Below, piece by piece: positions 1 to 10,735 of a stretch of 64,000 nucleotides of DNA; the first letter of the stretch is position 1; every line of letters begins with the position of its first letter. The stretch comes from Rhizomicrobium palustre. Lineage in GTDB: Bacteria; Pseudomonadota; Alphaproteobacteria; Micropepsales; Micropepsaceae. The stretch is from the NCBI RefSeq assembly GCF_011761565.1, contig NZ_JAASRM010000001.1, forward strand, positions 310,139 to 374,138, given 5' to 3'. The position numbers and the translations under genes were made by a program. Under the pieces are notes generated by a model. That model had not been told where the DNA came from and did not search any database. It saw only the letters and a program-made list of their open reading frames with translations.

Positions 1-203
1 CTGCGCACAGCGGATGAGGGAATGCGCGAACCTTAAACCATCACCCAAAGACAGGTTTGGACGAACAGGGCTTCCCCGCGTGCTACGTCCAAGCCGTGAC
101 AAATGCAATGTGGCGGCGACAAGCGATTGCCGCCGGCACCCACTCCCGCCTAAACACATCCGTCATTGTACGCATCCAATACAAGATCATCCGGAGGCGG
201 GAT
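1..203. other. Leader region before galE, no gene recognised
   Basis: An open frame runs through this stretch in the galE frame from base 57. Its translation before the Rossmann motif resembles no epimerase N-terminus and would add 49 residues to a protein of normal length. I therefore treat it as non-coding leader holding the galE ribosome binding site (GGAGG at 193-197). No promoter was convincing. Confidence 0.5.
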
Positions 204-1187
204 TTGCGGGGACGGATTCTGGTAACGGGCGGGGCTGGCTATATAGGCAGCCACATGAGCTACGCACTTCTGGATCGTGGCGAAGAAGTTGTCGTGCTCG
301 ACAACCTTATGACCGGCGTGTCATCACTCGTCAGCCCGGACGCGGAGTTTATCGAGGGCGACATCGGCGATCTGGCGCTGGTGCGCGCGCTTTTGCGCTC
401 CCGCAAGATCGACACCATCATGCATTTCGCGGGCTCTGTGGTGGTGCCGGAATCTGTTTCCGACCCCATGAAATACTACGCCAACAACACCGCGGCGACG
501 CGTAGCCTGATCGAGGCGGCGGTCCGCGAAGATGTCCCCCACATTGTGTTTTCATCCACCGCCGCCGTCTATGGCATGCCGCCCGTCCCGGTCATGGCCG
601 AAGATACGCCGCCCCGGCCTATCAACCCCTATGGCCGTTCCAAACTGATGACAGAGTGGATGCTGGCCGATGCCGCAACGGCCCATAATCTCAGCTATAT
701 TGCGCTACGTTATTTCAATGTCGCGGGCGCCGATCCCTTGGGACGTACCGGCCAATCCACACCCAACGCCACCCATCTCATCAAACGCGCCTGCCAGGCC
801 GCGCTTGGCCGGGTCAGTCATCTCGACATCTACGGCACCGATTTCGACACGCCAGATGGCACGGGCGTGCGCGACTACATCCATGTCACCGATCTGGTTG
901 AAGCCCATTTGGCGGCGCTGGATGCTTTGCGGCGCGGGACAGAGTCGGGAATCTACAATTGCGGTTATGGCCACGGCATGAGCGTGCGCCAGGTCATCTC
1001 TGCGGTGGAAAAGGCGAGCGGTCGGCGCGTTCCCCTACGCGAAGCACCACGGCGCGCGGGCGACCCAGCAATGGTGATTGCCGATGCCACCAAGCTCAGG
1101 CGTAATCTGGATTGGAGCCCCCGCTATGACGATATCGATGTCATCGTCAGCGCCGCCTTGCGCTGGGAGCAGCGCCTTAATCATTAG
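204..1187 (+). CDS. galE: UDP-glucose 4-epimerase
   Basis: Short-chain dehydrogenase-fold enzyme that interconverts UDP-glucose and UDP-galactose (or the N-acetyl forms) with bound NAD, supplying cell-surface polysaccharide synthesis. The N-terminus has the NAD motif VTGGAGYIGSH. Further GalE hallmarks are FSSTAAVYG, NPYGRSKLMTE with the catalytic Tyr-x3-Lys, RYFNVAGAD and RDYIHVTDL. I chose the TTG at 204 because GGAGG lies six bases upstream and the resulting 327 residues match the family. The gene converges on the PAP2 gene and overlaps its end by 11 bp. Substrate preference (Glc or GlcNAc) cannot be read from sequence alone. Confidence 0.92.
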   Translation: MRGRILVTGGAGYIGSHMSYALLDRGEEVVVLDNLMTGVSSLVSPDAEFIEGDIGDLALVRALLRSRKIDTIMHFAGSVVVPESVSDPMKYYANNTAATRSLIEAAVREDVPHIVFSSTAAVYGMPPVPVMAEDTPPRPINPYGRSKLMTEWMLADAATAHNLSYIALRYFNVAGADPLGRTGQSTPNATHLIKRACQAALGRVSHLDIYGTDFDTPDGTGVRDYIHVTDLVEAHLAALDALRRGTESGIYNCGYGHGMSVRQVISAVEKASGRRVPLREAPRRAGDPAMVIADATKLRRNLDWSPRYDDIDVIVSAALRWEQRLNH

Positions 1188-1830
1188 GCGCGGCGGCGAT
1201 CCCTTGCTGGCGATGAATATGCTCATACCATACTTCTCCCGCCAAAAGTCCGGCGGAGATGCCCAGGAAGCTTCCCGCGATCACGTCGCTCACGAAGTGC
1301 CAAACGCCCGCGACTAGAAGCGTGGCGGCCAGCAGCATAAAGATGCCGAGCGGCACCACGCTGGAGCGATAAAGGCGGAAAAACACGCCGCAAAACGCAC
1401 CGGCAAGAGCCATATGCCCTGAGGGAAAACTGCTGTTACCGGTTCCTTTCAGGAAGTGTATGCCGTGATGTGCCCCGCTCCAGACTTCCCAAGGCGCGGG
1501 CACGCCGAACGCCACCTTCAGAACGGTGCTATTGACAGCATAAGCGCAAACCGAAGCGAGCGTGGCCAGAGCGAGAGTTCTGCCAAACGGGCGAAGCGAT
1601 CCCACGACCACCCGCGTGATGGACAAGTACAAGAGCAGCAGCGCCTCGATGGAGAGCAGAATAGCGCTCCCCAGCCCCTCCCCCAAAGGCGCCAAATGCG
1701 TCGCCCAAGGGCGCATGCGCAACGCAATGGCGAGATCGAGATGACGAAACACCAGCGGCACGAAAATCGCGCACAGCAGCAGCGACAGCAGCCAGAGTTT
1801 TGCTCCGGCGGGAAGTTGCGCCCTTGTCAT
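1177..1830 (-). CDS. PAP2-superfamily membrane protein, catalytic arginines missing
   Basis: Integral membrane protein of 217 residues with about five or six hydrophobic segments. It has the family motif PSGH (residues 136-139) and the H-x3-D of the third motif (His178, Asp182). PAP2 enzymes dephosphorylate lipid phosphates such as undecaprenyl-PP or phosphatidate. Two phosphate-binding arginines appear absent: in KX6RP the Lys is residue 105 but the Arg position is Ala112, and in SRX5HX3D the Arg position is Leu172. Activity is therefore doubtful. It lies 8 bp after the DegT aminotransferase and is probably co-transcribed, which suggests a role in surface-glycan or lipid-carrier metabolism. 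Confidence 0.8.
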   Translation of the reverse strand: MTRAQLPAGAKLWLLSLLLCAIFVPLVFRHLDLAIALRMRPWATHLAPLGEGLGSAILLSIEALLLLYLSITRVVVGSLRPFGRTLALATLASVCAYAVNSTVLKVAFGVPAPWEVWSGAHHGIHFLKGTGNSSFPSGHMALAGAFCGVFFRLYRSSVVPLGIFMLLAATLLVAGVWHFVSDVIAGSFLGISAGLLAGEVWYEHIHRQQGIAAAPND

Positions 1831-1838
1831 TGGCGAAA

Positions 1839-2966
1839 TTACGACGCCTCCACGCTTTCCAACACAGCCGAAATTACCGTGTCTTGGGTGCTGCGGTCCA
1901 TATAAGGATGCATCGGCAAGGCGACGACATGCTTGGCGATCTTCTCAGACACCGGCGTCGGCGCGCTCGGATAATGGGCATAACCCTTCTGCAGCGAGAG
2001 CGGGATCGGATAATAAACCGCCGTCGGCACGCCTTTTGCCTTCAGATCAGCCTGCAGCTTGTCGCGATTGGGCACCTGGATCACATATTGTGCCCAGACC
2101 GACTGGCAGCCATCGATCACCAGCGGCACGGCGATTTTGTCGGAGGCGACGAGGCCTGCATTATAGCGGCGCGCCACCAATTCGCGCTTTTCGATTTCAT
2201 CGGCGAAGATTTTCAGCTTCTCCGACAAGATCACCGCCTGAATGGTGTCGAGGCGGGAATTAAGGCCGATGCGTACGTTTTCATAGCGATCCGAGCCTTG
2301 GCCATGCATGCGGATAGACTTCAGAAGCTCGGCGGTTTCGTCGTCATTGGTGAAGCACGCCCCGCCATCGCCATAGCAGCCAAGCGGCTTGGCTGGGAAA
2401 AAGCTAGTGGCGGCGGCATCACCAATCGAGCCCGTCACCTTACCCTTATAGGTCGCACCAAAGCCCTGCGCGGTATCGCAGAGCAATTTCAGCCCTTCGC
2501 GCGCGGCAATCGGGGCAATCGCGTCGTAATCGGCAGGCTGGCCAAAAAGATCGACCGGGATGATCGCCTTGGGCTTCAGCTTGCCCTCTTTCTTCACCAT
2601 GGCGATCGCAGCTTCCAGCGAGGCCGGATCGATATTGTAGGTGTCTTCCAGCACATCCACGAAAACCGGGGTAGCGCCCACCAGCGGCATCACCTCACCG
2701 GTGGCGCAGAAAGTGAAGGCCGGGCAGAAGACGGCATCGCCGGGTCCGATGCCCCAGGCCATCAGGATCAACTGCAGCGCGTCCGTGCCATTAGCGCAGG
2801 CCACGGCATGTTTCACACCTGCGAAATGGGCGAGTTCCTCTTCCAGCTTCGTCACCTGCGGCCCCAGGATCCACTGTCCACTGGCCACCGCAGCGAGGAT
2901 TGCCTGGTTCAAGGGTTCGCCAAGACGGGCGCGTTGGGCTTGCAGATCAATGAAGGGGATGGCCAA
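1839..2966 (-). CDS. DegT/DnrJ/EryC1 family PLP-dependent sugar aminotransferase
   Basis: Transaminates keto-sugar nucleotides to amino sugars for surface glycans. It starts with the family signature PFIDLQAQRARL. GTDALQLIL and CPAFTFCATGE follow, then the PLP-lysine segment SFFPAKPLGCYGDGG. I chose TTG at 2966 because GGAGAG lies five bases upstream and the protein then begins exactly at the conserved N-terminus, giving 375 residues, the usual length. It most resembles WbpE/WlbC-type enzymes that make 3-amino sugars, but the exact substrate is inference. It leads into the PAP2 gene with galE converging, so the three probably belong to one envelope-polysaccharide neighbourhood. Confidence 0.88.
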   Translation of the reverse strand: MAIPFIDLQAQRARLGEPLNQAILAAVASGQWILGPQVTKLEEELAHFAGVKHAVACANGTDALQLILMAWGIGPGDAVFCPAFTFCATGEVMPLVGATPVFVDVLEDTYNIDPASLEAAIAMVKKEGKLKPKAIIPVDLFGQPADYDAIAPIAAREGLKLLCDTAQGFGATYKGKVTGSIGDAAATSFFPAKPLGCYGDGGACFTNDDETAELLKSIRMHGQGSDRYENVRIGLNSRLDTIQAVILSEKLKIFADEIEKRELVARRYNAGLVASDKIAVPLVIDGCQSVWAQYVIQVPNRDKLQADLKAKGVPTAVYYPIPLSLQKGYAHYPSAPTPVSEKIAKHVVALPMHPYMDRSTQDTVISAVLESVEAS

Positions 2967-3079
2967 GGATACTCTCCCACAAAAAAGGACGGGAAGACTT
3001 TTAGGCGCGCCGCCCGCCTCTGCCAACCGAGCCCGCGACACATTATGTTGCCGAATGCGTCAAGGGCGGGAGATTTAGC

Positions 3080-3562
3080 GTGAGAACGGCCATCAGTTTG
3101 ATGCTCGCGGGGGCCCTTCTGGCGGTTGTGGCCCTGCTGATGCTGCGCCCGAACGATATCGCACAGCCAGCGGACATCTTGGTCGGAAAACCCGCGCCCC
3201 ACCTGCCCGAAACGCTGCGCGGCCGCGTAGTGGTAGTGAATTTCTTCGCCTCCTGGTGTCTTCCCTGCAAAGCGGAGCATCCCCTGCTGAAAAAGCTCGC
3301 CCAAAACAGCGGAGCGGTGGTGGGGATTGCTTTCAAGGATAGCGGCACCGCTCAGTATCTGGCAGAGAACGGTAATCCTTACAAATTGGTCATTGCCGAT
3401 CGGGATGGGCGCATCGCACGTGCTTATGGCGTCGCGGGCGTGCCGGACAGTTTCATCATAGACAAAAGCGGCACCATCCGATTGCGCATCGCCGGTCCAT
3501 TGACCGAGACAACACTGCAAAAGGATGTAATGCCGCTTCTGGAAAAACTGCAGAAAAACTAG
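3080..3562 (+). CDS. TlpA/CcmG-type membrane-anchored thioredoxin
   Basis: Thiol-disulfide protein of 160 residues, anchored by a hydrophobic N-terminal helix (about residues 4-22) with the thioredoxin domain in the periplasm. The active site is CLPC at Cys60 and Cys63, preceded by FFASW. The cis-proline loop is seen as GVPDSFIID. This matches reductants used in cytochrome c maturation (CcmG/DsbE) or oxidase assembly (TlpA). No ccm genes are adjacent, so the specific role is open. Start is GTG at 3080 with GGGAG seven bases upstream. It converges on the cyclophilin gene. Confidence 0.85.
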   Translation: MRTAISLMLAGALLAVVALLMLRPNDIAQPADILVGKPAPHLPETLRGRVVVVNFFASWCLPCKAEHPLLKKLAQNSGAVVGIAFKDSGTAQYLAENGNPYKLVIADRDGRIARAYGVAGVPDSFIIDKSGTIRLRIAGPLTETTLQKDVMPLLEKLQKN

Positions 3563-3581
3563 CGGGGCAAAACCACCCCGC
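3553..3581 (-). terminator. Intrinsic terminator of the gyrA-coaD-cyclophilin operon
   Basis: Inverted repeat GCGGGG/CCCCGC with an 8-base loop at 3562-3581. Read on the minus strand it is followed after three bases by a short T tract inside the end of the convergent TlpA gene. It may also stop plus-strand transcripts, though without a T run. Confidence 0.45.
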
Positions 3582-3587
3582 CGTTCA

Positions 3588-4061
3588 TCAGCCCGCTTCG
3601 ACCCGCATGGAGATGATCTTGTCAGGCTCGCCGGAGATGGCGCCGTTGTTGTGCTCGCCGCCCTTCTTGATGGCGTCGACATGTTCCATGCCTTCGATCA
3701 CCTTGCCCCAGACGGTGTACTGCTTGTCGAGCCAGGGGGCGTCGGCAAAGCAGATGAAGAACTGGCTGTTGGCGCTGTTGGGATTGGCCGAGCGAGCCAT
3801 CGAGCAAGTGCCTCGCACATGACGCTCAGGGGAGAATTCCGCCTTCAGATCGGGCTTGTCCGAACCGCCCATGCCTGTGCCGGTGGGATCGCCGGTCTGG
3901 GCCATGAAGCCCGGAATGACGCGATGGAAAACGATCCCATCATAGAAGCCGCTATTGGCCAGCTCCGTGATGCGGGACACATGGTTTGGCGCGAGGTCGG
4001 GGCGAAGCTCAATCACCACCTTCCCCGCTTTCAATTCCATGATCAGCCGGTCTTGGCTCAT
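3588..4061 (-). CDS. Cyclophilin-type peptidyl-prolyl cis-trans isomerase
   Basis: Cytoplasmic proline isomerase of 157 residues without a signal peptide. Core motifs seen: GIVFHRVIPGFMAQTGDPTG (Arg and Gln of the active site), NSQFFICFAD, and a C-terminal WGKVIEGM segment (Trp of the cyclosporin/active-site pocket). It overlaps coaD by four bases (ATGA), so translation is probably coupled, and it ends the gyrA-coaD-cyclophilin run. Single-domain PpiB-like enzymes of this size assist folding of cytosolic proteins. The link with gyrA and coaD looks like a housekeeping operon rather than a functional pathway. Confidence 0.92.
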   Translation of the reverse strand: MSQDRLIMELKAGKVVIELRPDLAPNHVSRITELANSGFYDGIVFHRVIPGFMAQTGDPTGTGMGGSDKPDLKAEFSPERHVRGTCSMARSANPNSANSQFFICFADAPWLDKQYTVWGKVIEGMEHVDAIKKGGEHNNGAISGEPDKIISMRVEAG

Positions 4062-4581
4062 TTTGTGGCTCCCAAATGTTTGGCACGTTGTTTCAAGAGG
4101 TCGGCGACATGGGGGCTGGTGAAAGCCGAAACATCTCCGCCCAATAAAGCGATTTCCTTGACCAGCCGCGAGGCGATGGCCTGGTGATGCGGATCGGCCA
4201 TCAGGAACACGGTTTCTATATCGTTCCTGAGGCGCTGGTTCATGCCCACCATCTGGAACTCGTATTCGAAATCAGACACCGCGCGCAAGCCGCGCACGAT
4301 CATCTTGGCCCCCACGGTCTGGGCAAAATCAATCAAAAGGCCCTTGAAACTCTTGACCTCGATCGTGGCATGGCCGTTTCCCGAGAGTTTCTCGACGTCA
4401 TGGCGGATCATGCCGACCCGCTCGTCGAGGTTGAACATCGGGGTCTTGGCCGAATTGTTCGCCACCCCGATGACGAGATGATCCACCAGTTTCACGGCCC
4501 GGCTGATGATGTCGTAATGCCCCAGCGTCAGGGGATCAAAAGTCCCCGGATAAAGAGCGATGCGTCGTTGCGGCGCCTTGG

Positions 4582-4585
<4 letters not shown>
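4058..4585 (-). CDS. coaD: Phosphopantetheine adenylyltransferase
   Basis: Transfers AMP from ATP to 4'-phosphopantetheine to give dephospho-CoA, the penultimate step of coenzyme A synthesis. The nucleotidyltransferase motif appears as [12 protein letters not shown] (T/HxGH type) near the N-terminus. [15 protein letters not shown] follows, then the C-terminal [15 protein letters not shown] segment that closes on ATP. Length of 175 residues is slightly longer than the usual 160-170. ATGA overlaps on both sides (with gyrA upstream and the cyclophilin downstream) indicate one coupled operon. Confidence 0.95.
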
Positions 4586-7305
<2,720 letters not shown>

Positions 7306-7648
7306 AACGTAAGTCCTCTGACGCGCTAATGGCGGGCGGTGTCTGGCCGCATAAGACCCGGGAACAGGCTACCGAACGGGGGGCAAAACCAAGCCGGAAT
7401 CACGGCCGCGGCCGCCCCGCAAATCGACCCGATTTCGTAGCATTTTCGTGACCGATTCTGCCAGCAAAAGATGACCTTGGGATGGGTCGGAAGGCCTAGT
7501 TTTTTCAACCGCTTCCGCTCCGGCGGGAAGGCTTTGGCCGGGGGCGCGTTTCAAACCCTGGCGACACCTCCTAAATGCCTCTTTCCGAACCGCTTTGGGA
7601 TGTGATTAGCTCCACTTCAACGGGGGCTTGAGAAGGACCGCTTCGCGT
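7306..7648. other. Divergent spacer between gyrA and the bactofilin pair
   Basis: This 343-base gene-free stretch separates two divergent transcription units and must hold both promoters. I could not assign -35/-10 pairs with confidence. One GANTC site (GATTC near 7454) is present, as for CcrM methylation in this class. No repeat element of the three dispersed families occurs here. Confidence 0.5.
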
Positions 7649-8047
7649 ATGTTCGCTCAGCAACAGAAGAGCCCTGATAAAGGCGGTCCCGATCCGGTGA
7701 CCTCGCGTCTCGGGCGTGGCTTGAAAGTCACGGGCACCATCGACATGCAAGGGGACATTACGGTCGAAGGCAGTGTTACAGGCCGCATCAATGCCGAACG
7801 TGTCGTTTTGGGAACCGAGAGCCACGTCGAAGGCGATGTGGTCGCGCGCGAAGTCCATGTCGAGGGGCGCTTCTCGGGGCGCATTTTTGCGCTCAATGTG
7901 ACCGTGGAAAGCTCCGCGAATGTCACGGGACGAATTTTCCATAACACGTTATCGGTGGCCAAGGGCGCACGGATCGATGGCAGAATGCCGTGGCGGCCTC
8001 CGAATTACTTCGAAACCCTGACCCAACTCCCGGAGACACGGCCATGA
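7649..8047 (+). CDS. Bactofilin (polymer-forming cytoskeletal protein), first copy
   Basis: Protein of 132 residues with the DUF583 right-handed beta-helix core: repeating short strands such as GTIDMQGDITVEGSVTGRI and HVEGDVVAREVHVEGRF. Bactofilins polymerise without nucleotide and place cell-wall or stalk machinery at membranes. The ATG at 7649 has AGGA 11 bases upstream; an alternative TTG at 7628 has a poorer context. The stop overlaps the start of a second bactofilin (ATGA at 8044-8047), so the two are translationally coupled and may co-polymerise. Unlike many bactofilin loci, no M23 endopeptidase is adjacent. Confidence 0.9.
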   Translation: MFAQQQKSPDKGGPDPVTSRLGRGLKVTGTIDMQGDITVEGSVTGRINAERVVLGTESHVEGDVVAREVHVEGRFSGRIFALNVTVESSANVTGRIFHNTLSVAKGARIDGRMPWRPPNYFETLTQLPETRP

Positions 8048-8556
8048 GCAGCATGTTCACGCGCAACGATCCGCCTAAGCCAGACGTCAAACCACCTGCA
8101 CCTGCCCCCGAGATCAAGCAACCCGAGCCTCCCCCGGCGCCGGATTCGGTACGCCGCGCACAGGTGGCCGCAGCACAGCCCTTGACCCCGCCCTCTCAAA
8201 TGAGCGGCAAAGGCGTCTCGGTGATTTCGCGGGCACTTCGGATCACAGGCCAGCTCGAAAGCTCCGAGGACATTGAGATTTTGGGCGAAGTGGAAGGCGA
8301 TGTGCGCGCCGCCACCGTGCGGGTGGGCACTGGCGCCAAGGTGCGCGGTACGGTTTCCGGTGAGGAAGTAGAGCTCGCCGGCTCCGTGGAAGGCAAGATC
8401 GAAGCCCGCAAAGTGGTGCTCACCAACACCGCCCATATGGCGGGCGATATCATTCATCAGGATGTCGCCATCCAGTCGGGCGCCTATATCAACGGCCATC
8501 TGAAGCCCGAATATGGCAAGGGCAATGTGCAGCAGCTAAAGGCCAAGGCGGAGTAA
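8044..8556 (+). CDS. Bactofilin, second copy with proline-rich N-terminal tail
   Basis: Protein of 170 residues. The first 50 or so are proline-rich and disordered-looking (KPPAPAPEIKQPEPPPAP), followed by a linker and the bactofilin core from about residue 57 (GVSVISRALRITGQL, EDIEILGEVEGDVRA, GKIEARKVVL). The long tail contrasts with the short one of its partner and may carry a membrane or client contact, as tails do in characterised bactofilins. Its start is inside the stop of the first copy, and its stop touches the convergent protease gene. Two unequal bactofilins in one operon recall BacA/BacB of Caulobacter, though I cannot assign orthology. Confidence 0.9.
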   Translation: MSSMFTRNDPPKPDVKPPAPAPEIKQPEPPPAPDSVRRAQVAAAQPLTPPSQMSGKGVSVISRALRITGQLESSEDIEILGEVEGDVRAATVRVGTGAKVRGTVSGEEVELAGSVEGKIEARKVVLTNTAHMAGDIIHQDVAIQSGAYINGHLKPEYGKGNVQQLKAKAE

Positions 8557-9192
8557 TTACTTCGCCTGGATTTTCTTCAGCTCTTCACGGACCCGGTCCA
8601 TGGGATAGGCATAGAGAAGGCGCGTGCCATTATCGAGGTCGCGATAGCCGAATAATATGCCGATAAGTTTGCCGCTATCCACCTCGATGACGGGCCCGCC
8701 GCTATAACCGGGCCCGGCATTGCCCTCGAAGACAAAGGCCTTCTGCTCGACGCAGCCCTCGCAGAAAGGCAAGACAAGCGCATTGAGCGCAGTAATTTTA
8801 CCCTCCGCCTTGTAAAGCACGGGGCCGTAATGGGCATAGGCCACCACTTTGGCGCCAAGCCGGGGTTCGGCTTGGGCGAGAGCCGCCTTATCGCGATCCG
8901 TATGAAAGAAAGCCAGATCGTATTCGTGGGCGCTACCGATCAGCAACGCGACGGGAAGCATGTGGGCGGCATGGGCGGCGGTAACCGCGACGCCGTCCCC
9001 AAGAACCACCGCCCCCGCATCATTCTCAGGCAGAAGCGTCGAGGGGCGCTTCAGGGGGATGTAGGCATAATCGACATCGGGCGGCAGCGCGCCCTCAAGC
9101 GGCACGCCCGATTTACCGACGCAACCCGTTAAGCCGAGAAGCAGAAGGAGGCCAAGTACGGCCCCTCCCTGCTTAGAACGGGATTTCGTCAT
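8557..9192 (-). CDS. Lipoprotein trypsin-like serine protease
   Basis: A 211-residue chymotrypsin-fold protease predicted to be lipid-anchored. The N-terminus is a basic segment, a leucine stretch and the lipobox LTGC (Cys near residue 22). The catalytic triad is visible as TAAH (His), EYDLAFF (Asp) and GYSGGP (Ser). I chose ATG at 9192 because it gives a clean lipoprotein signal; longer frames add an implausible alanine-rich head lying inside ssb. The gene overlaps the end of ssb by 20 bp. No PDZ domain follows, so it is not DegP-like. Substrate unknown. Confidence 0.82.
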   Translation of the reverse strand: MTKSRSKQGGAVLGLLLLLGLTGCVGKSGVPLEGALPPDVDYAYIPLKRPSTLLPENDAGAVVLGDGVAVTAAHAAHMLPVALLIGSAHEYDLAFFHTDRDKAALAQAEPRLGAKVVAYAHYGPVLYKAEGKITALNALVLPFCEGCVEQKAFVFEGNAGPGYSGGPVIEVDSGKLIGILFGYRDLDNGTRLLYAYPMDRVREELKKIQAK

Positions 9193-9658
9193 CCAATTCG
9201 CCGCGATCGAAGCTGGCCGGGGCATCCGAGCCGCCGGAAACACGACCCTGACCGCCACCGTAGCTGCTGCCGCCGCCGAAGCTCTGGCCGCCGCCAGCGC
9301 CTTCACCACGCCCATCCAGGAGCACCAACTCACCGCGGAAGCGGTTCAGCACCACTTCGGTCGAGTATTTCTCCTGCCCGTCCTTATCGGTCCATTTGCG
9401 GGTGGCAAGCTGGCCTTCGAGATAGATCTTGGAGCCCTTGCGCAGATACTGCTCGGCGACTTTGGCGAGGTTTTCGTTGAAGATCACCACGCGATGCCAC
9501 TCGGTCTTTTCCTTGCGCTCGCCTGAGGCCTTGTCCCGCCAGGATTCCGAGGTGGCGACCGACAGGTTGACGATCGGCTCACCGCTGGTCATGCGGCGCA
9601 CTTCCGGGTCACGCCCCAGATTACCGACCAAAATCACCTTATTCACGCTGCCTGCCAT
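9173..9658 (-). CDS. ssb: Single-stranded DNA-binding protein
   Basis: OB-fold protein of 161 residues that coats single-stranded DNA in replication, repair and recombination. The OB domain occupies roughly residues 1-108 (starting [19 protein letters not shown]). It is followed by a Gly/Ser-rich linker and the acidic tip DDEIPF that recruits partner proteins. A perfect alphaproteobacterial LexA box lies 77-91 bases upstream of the ATG, so SOS induction is expected. The downstream protease gene overlaps its 3' end. Confidence 0.96.
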   Translation of the reverse strand: MAGSVNKVILVGNLGRDPEVRRMTSGEPIVNLSVATSESWRDKASGERKEKTEWHRVVIFNENLAKVAEQYLRKGSKIYLEGQLATRKWTDKDGQEKYSTEVVLNRFRGELVLLDGRGEGAGGGQSFGGGSSYGGGQGRVSGGSDAPASFDRGELDDEIPF

Positions 9659-9734
9659 GATGACACCCTTTAACGGACAAGAGGGAGGACATTAGCGTCT
9701 GGCGCCCCGTTCCTCTCCTGGGAACTTAGCGTCT

Positions 9735-9749
9735 GTTCTTATTATGTTC
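9735..9749 (-). promoter_or_regulatory. LexA (SOS) box of ssb
   Basis: GTTC-N7-GTTC at 9735-9738 and 9746-9749, read GAAC-N7-GAAC toward ssb. This is the direct-repeat operator used by alphaproteobacterial LexA. The spacer is AT-only and overlaps a -10-like CATAAT on the ssb strand. The uvrA gene in this window carries the same arrangement. Confidence 0.8.
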
Positions 9750-9799
9750 TCATTGCCGGAGTCAATCCCCAGCATTTTGGCCCCAACAGTCGGCACATG

Positions 9800-10234
9800 C
9801 TACTGCCCTTCCGTCAGACGCGTCTCCTTGCGGTGCGCGACCCATTTTTCCGCGATGCGTGCCAGAACCAACAGGCCGAGGGTCAACACCGCGCCAATGG
9901 TCAAAACCGGCCAAGCCGCGAGACCCGCGCCCGCCCCCAACACAGCAGCGATCCATACCGCCGCCGCGGTGGTCAGGCCTTTGACGTGATCCTCATGGCG
10001 CAGGATCACCCCGCCGCCGAGAAAACCAATCCCGGTGACGAGGCCTTGCAGCACACGCGAATCCGCTGCCCCGTCGCGCGCGGGCAGCACCATCACCGCC
10101 ATCGCGGCGCCAAGGGACACCAGCGCGATCGTACGCACCCCCGCCGATTTATGATGCAGCTCCCGGTCAAGCCCGATGGCAAAGCCGATCAGCGCCGCCA
10201 CACCAAGCCGCAACAACACTTCCTGCCAAGCCAT
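9800..10234 (-). CDS. MgtC/SapB family membrane protein
   Basis: Small inner-membrane protein of 144 residues with about four helices. The family signature is GIGFLGGGVIL followed by GLTTAAAVWIAA, and the conserved acidic residue is in the N-terminal IGLDRE. It lacks the C-terminal ACT-like domain of virulence MgtC, so it corresponds to the short SapB-like form. Function in this form is not established; MgtC proper modulates F-type ATPase and Mg-limited growth. It stands alone between the ssb promoter and a convergent-facing VOC gene. Confidence 0.85.
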   Translation of the reverse strand: MAWQEVLLRLGVAALIGFAIGLDRELHHKSAGVRTIALVSLGAAMAVMVLPARDGAADSRVLQGLVTGIGFLGGGVILRHEDHVKGLTTAAAVWIAAVLGAGAGLAAWPVLTIGAVLTLGLLVLARIAEKWVAHRKETRLTEGQ

Positions 10235-10343
10235 CGCTCATCCTGGCCAAATCACGAGGAAAGAATACGCCATTCTGTTGCGTGCGCGACGAGAAAGAAC
10301 TCTCTCCTTGCGCTACTTGGGATTCTGAGAAATGCTCTCATTC

Positions 10344-10733
10344 ATGAGCGACCAGACCTTCCCCGCCGCCGCCAAGGCGATGACCTTCATCGTCACCAGC
10401 GACCGTGAAGCCGCCAAAACCTTCTATGGCGATATCCTGGGCTTTAAAGAGATCGGCGAAGACGATTACGCCGTGGTCTTCGATCTCAACGGCATCATGC
10501 TGCGGGTCTCGACCGTGAAGCAGCACGAGGCAGCAGAACACACAGTACTTGGCTGGGAAGTGCCCGACATCACCAGCGCCGTGAAAACCCTCACGGACAA
10601 GGGCGTGGTCTTCAATCGCTATCCCTATTTCGAGCAGGATGAACTCGGCATCTGGACCGCGCCAGGCTCTACCAATCGCGTTGCCTGGTTCAAAGACCCT
10701 GATGGCAACGTCCTCAGCCTGGCGCAATTCTAG
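10344..10733 (+). CDS. VOC (glyoxalase/bleomycin-resistance) superfamily protein
   Basis: A 129-residue paired beta-alpha-beta-beta-beta protein. Typical elements are FIVTSDREAAKTFYGDILGF at the N-terminus and AWFKDPDGNVLSLAQF at the end (Glu-type metal position replaced near the C-terminus). Members include glyoxalases, dioxygenases and antibiotic-binding proteins; the substrate cannot be told. ATG at 10344 gives the natural N-terminus, and ATG at 10332 would add four residues. It is a solitary gene whose stop is two bases from the convergent DUF4403 stop. Confidence 0.8.
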   Translation: MSDQTFPAAAKAMTFIVTSDREAAKTFYGDILGFKEIGEDDYAVVFDLNGIMLRVSTVKQHEAAEHTVLGWEVPDITSAVKTLTDKGVVFNRYPYFEQDELGIWTAPGSTNRVAWFKDPDGNVLSLAQF

Positions 10734-10735
10734 CC

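Noticed and set aside
57..203. N-terminal extension of galE
   Set aside because: The extension has no similarity to epimerases, while TTG 204 has GGAGG and gives the normal length.
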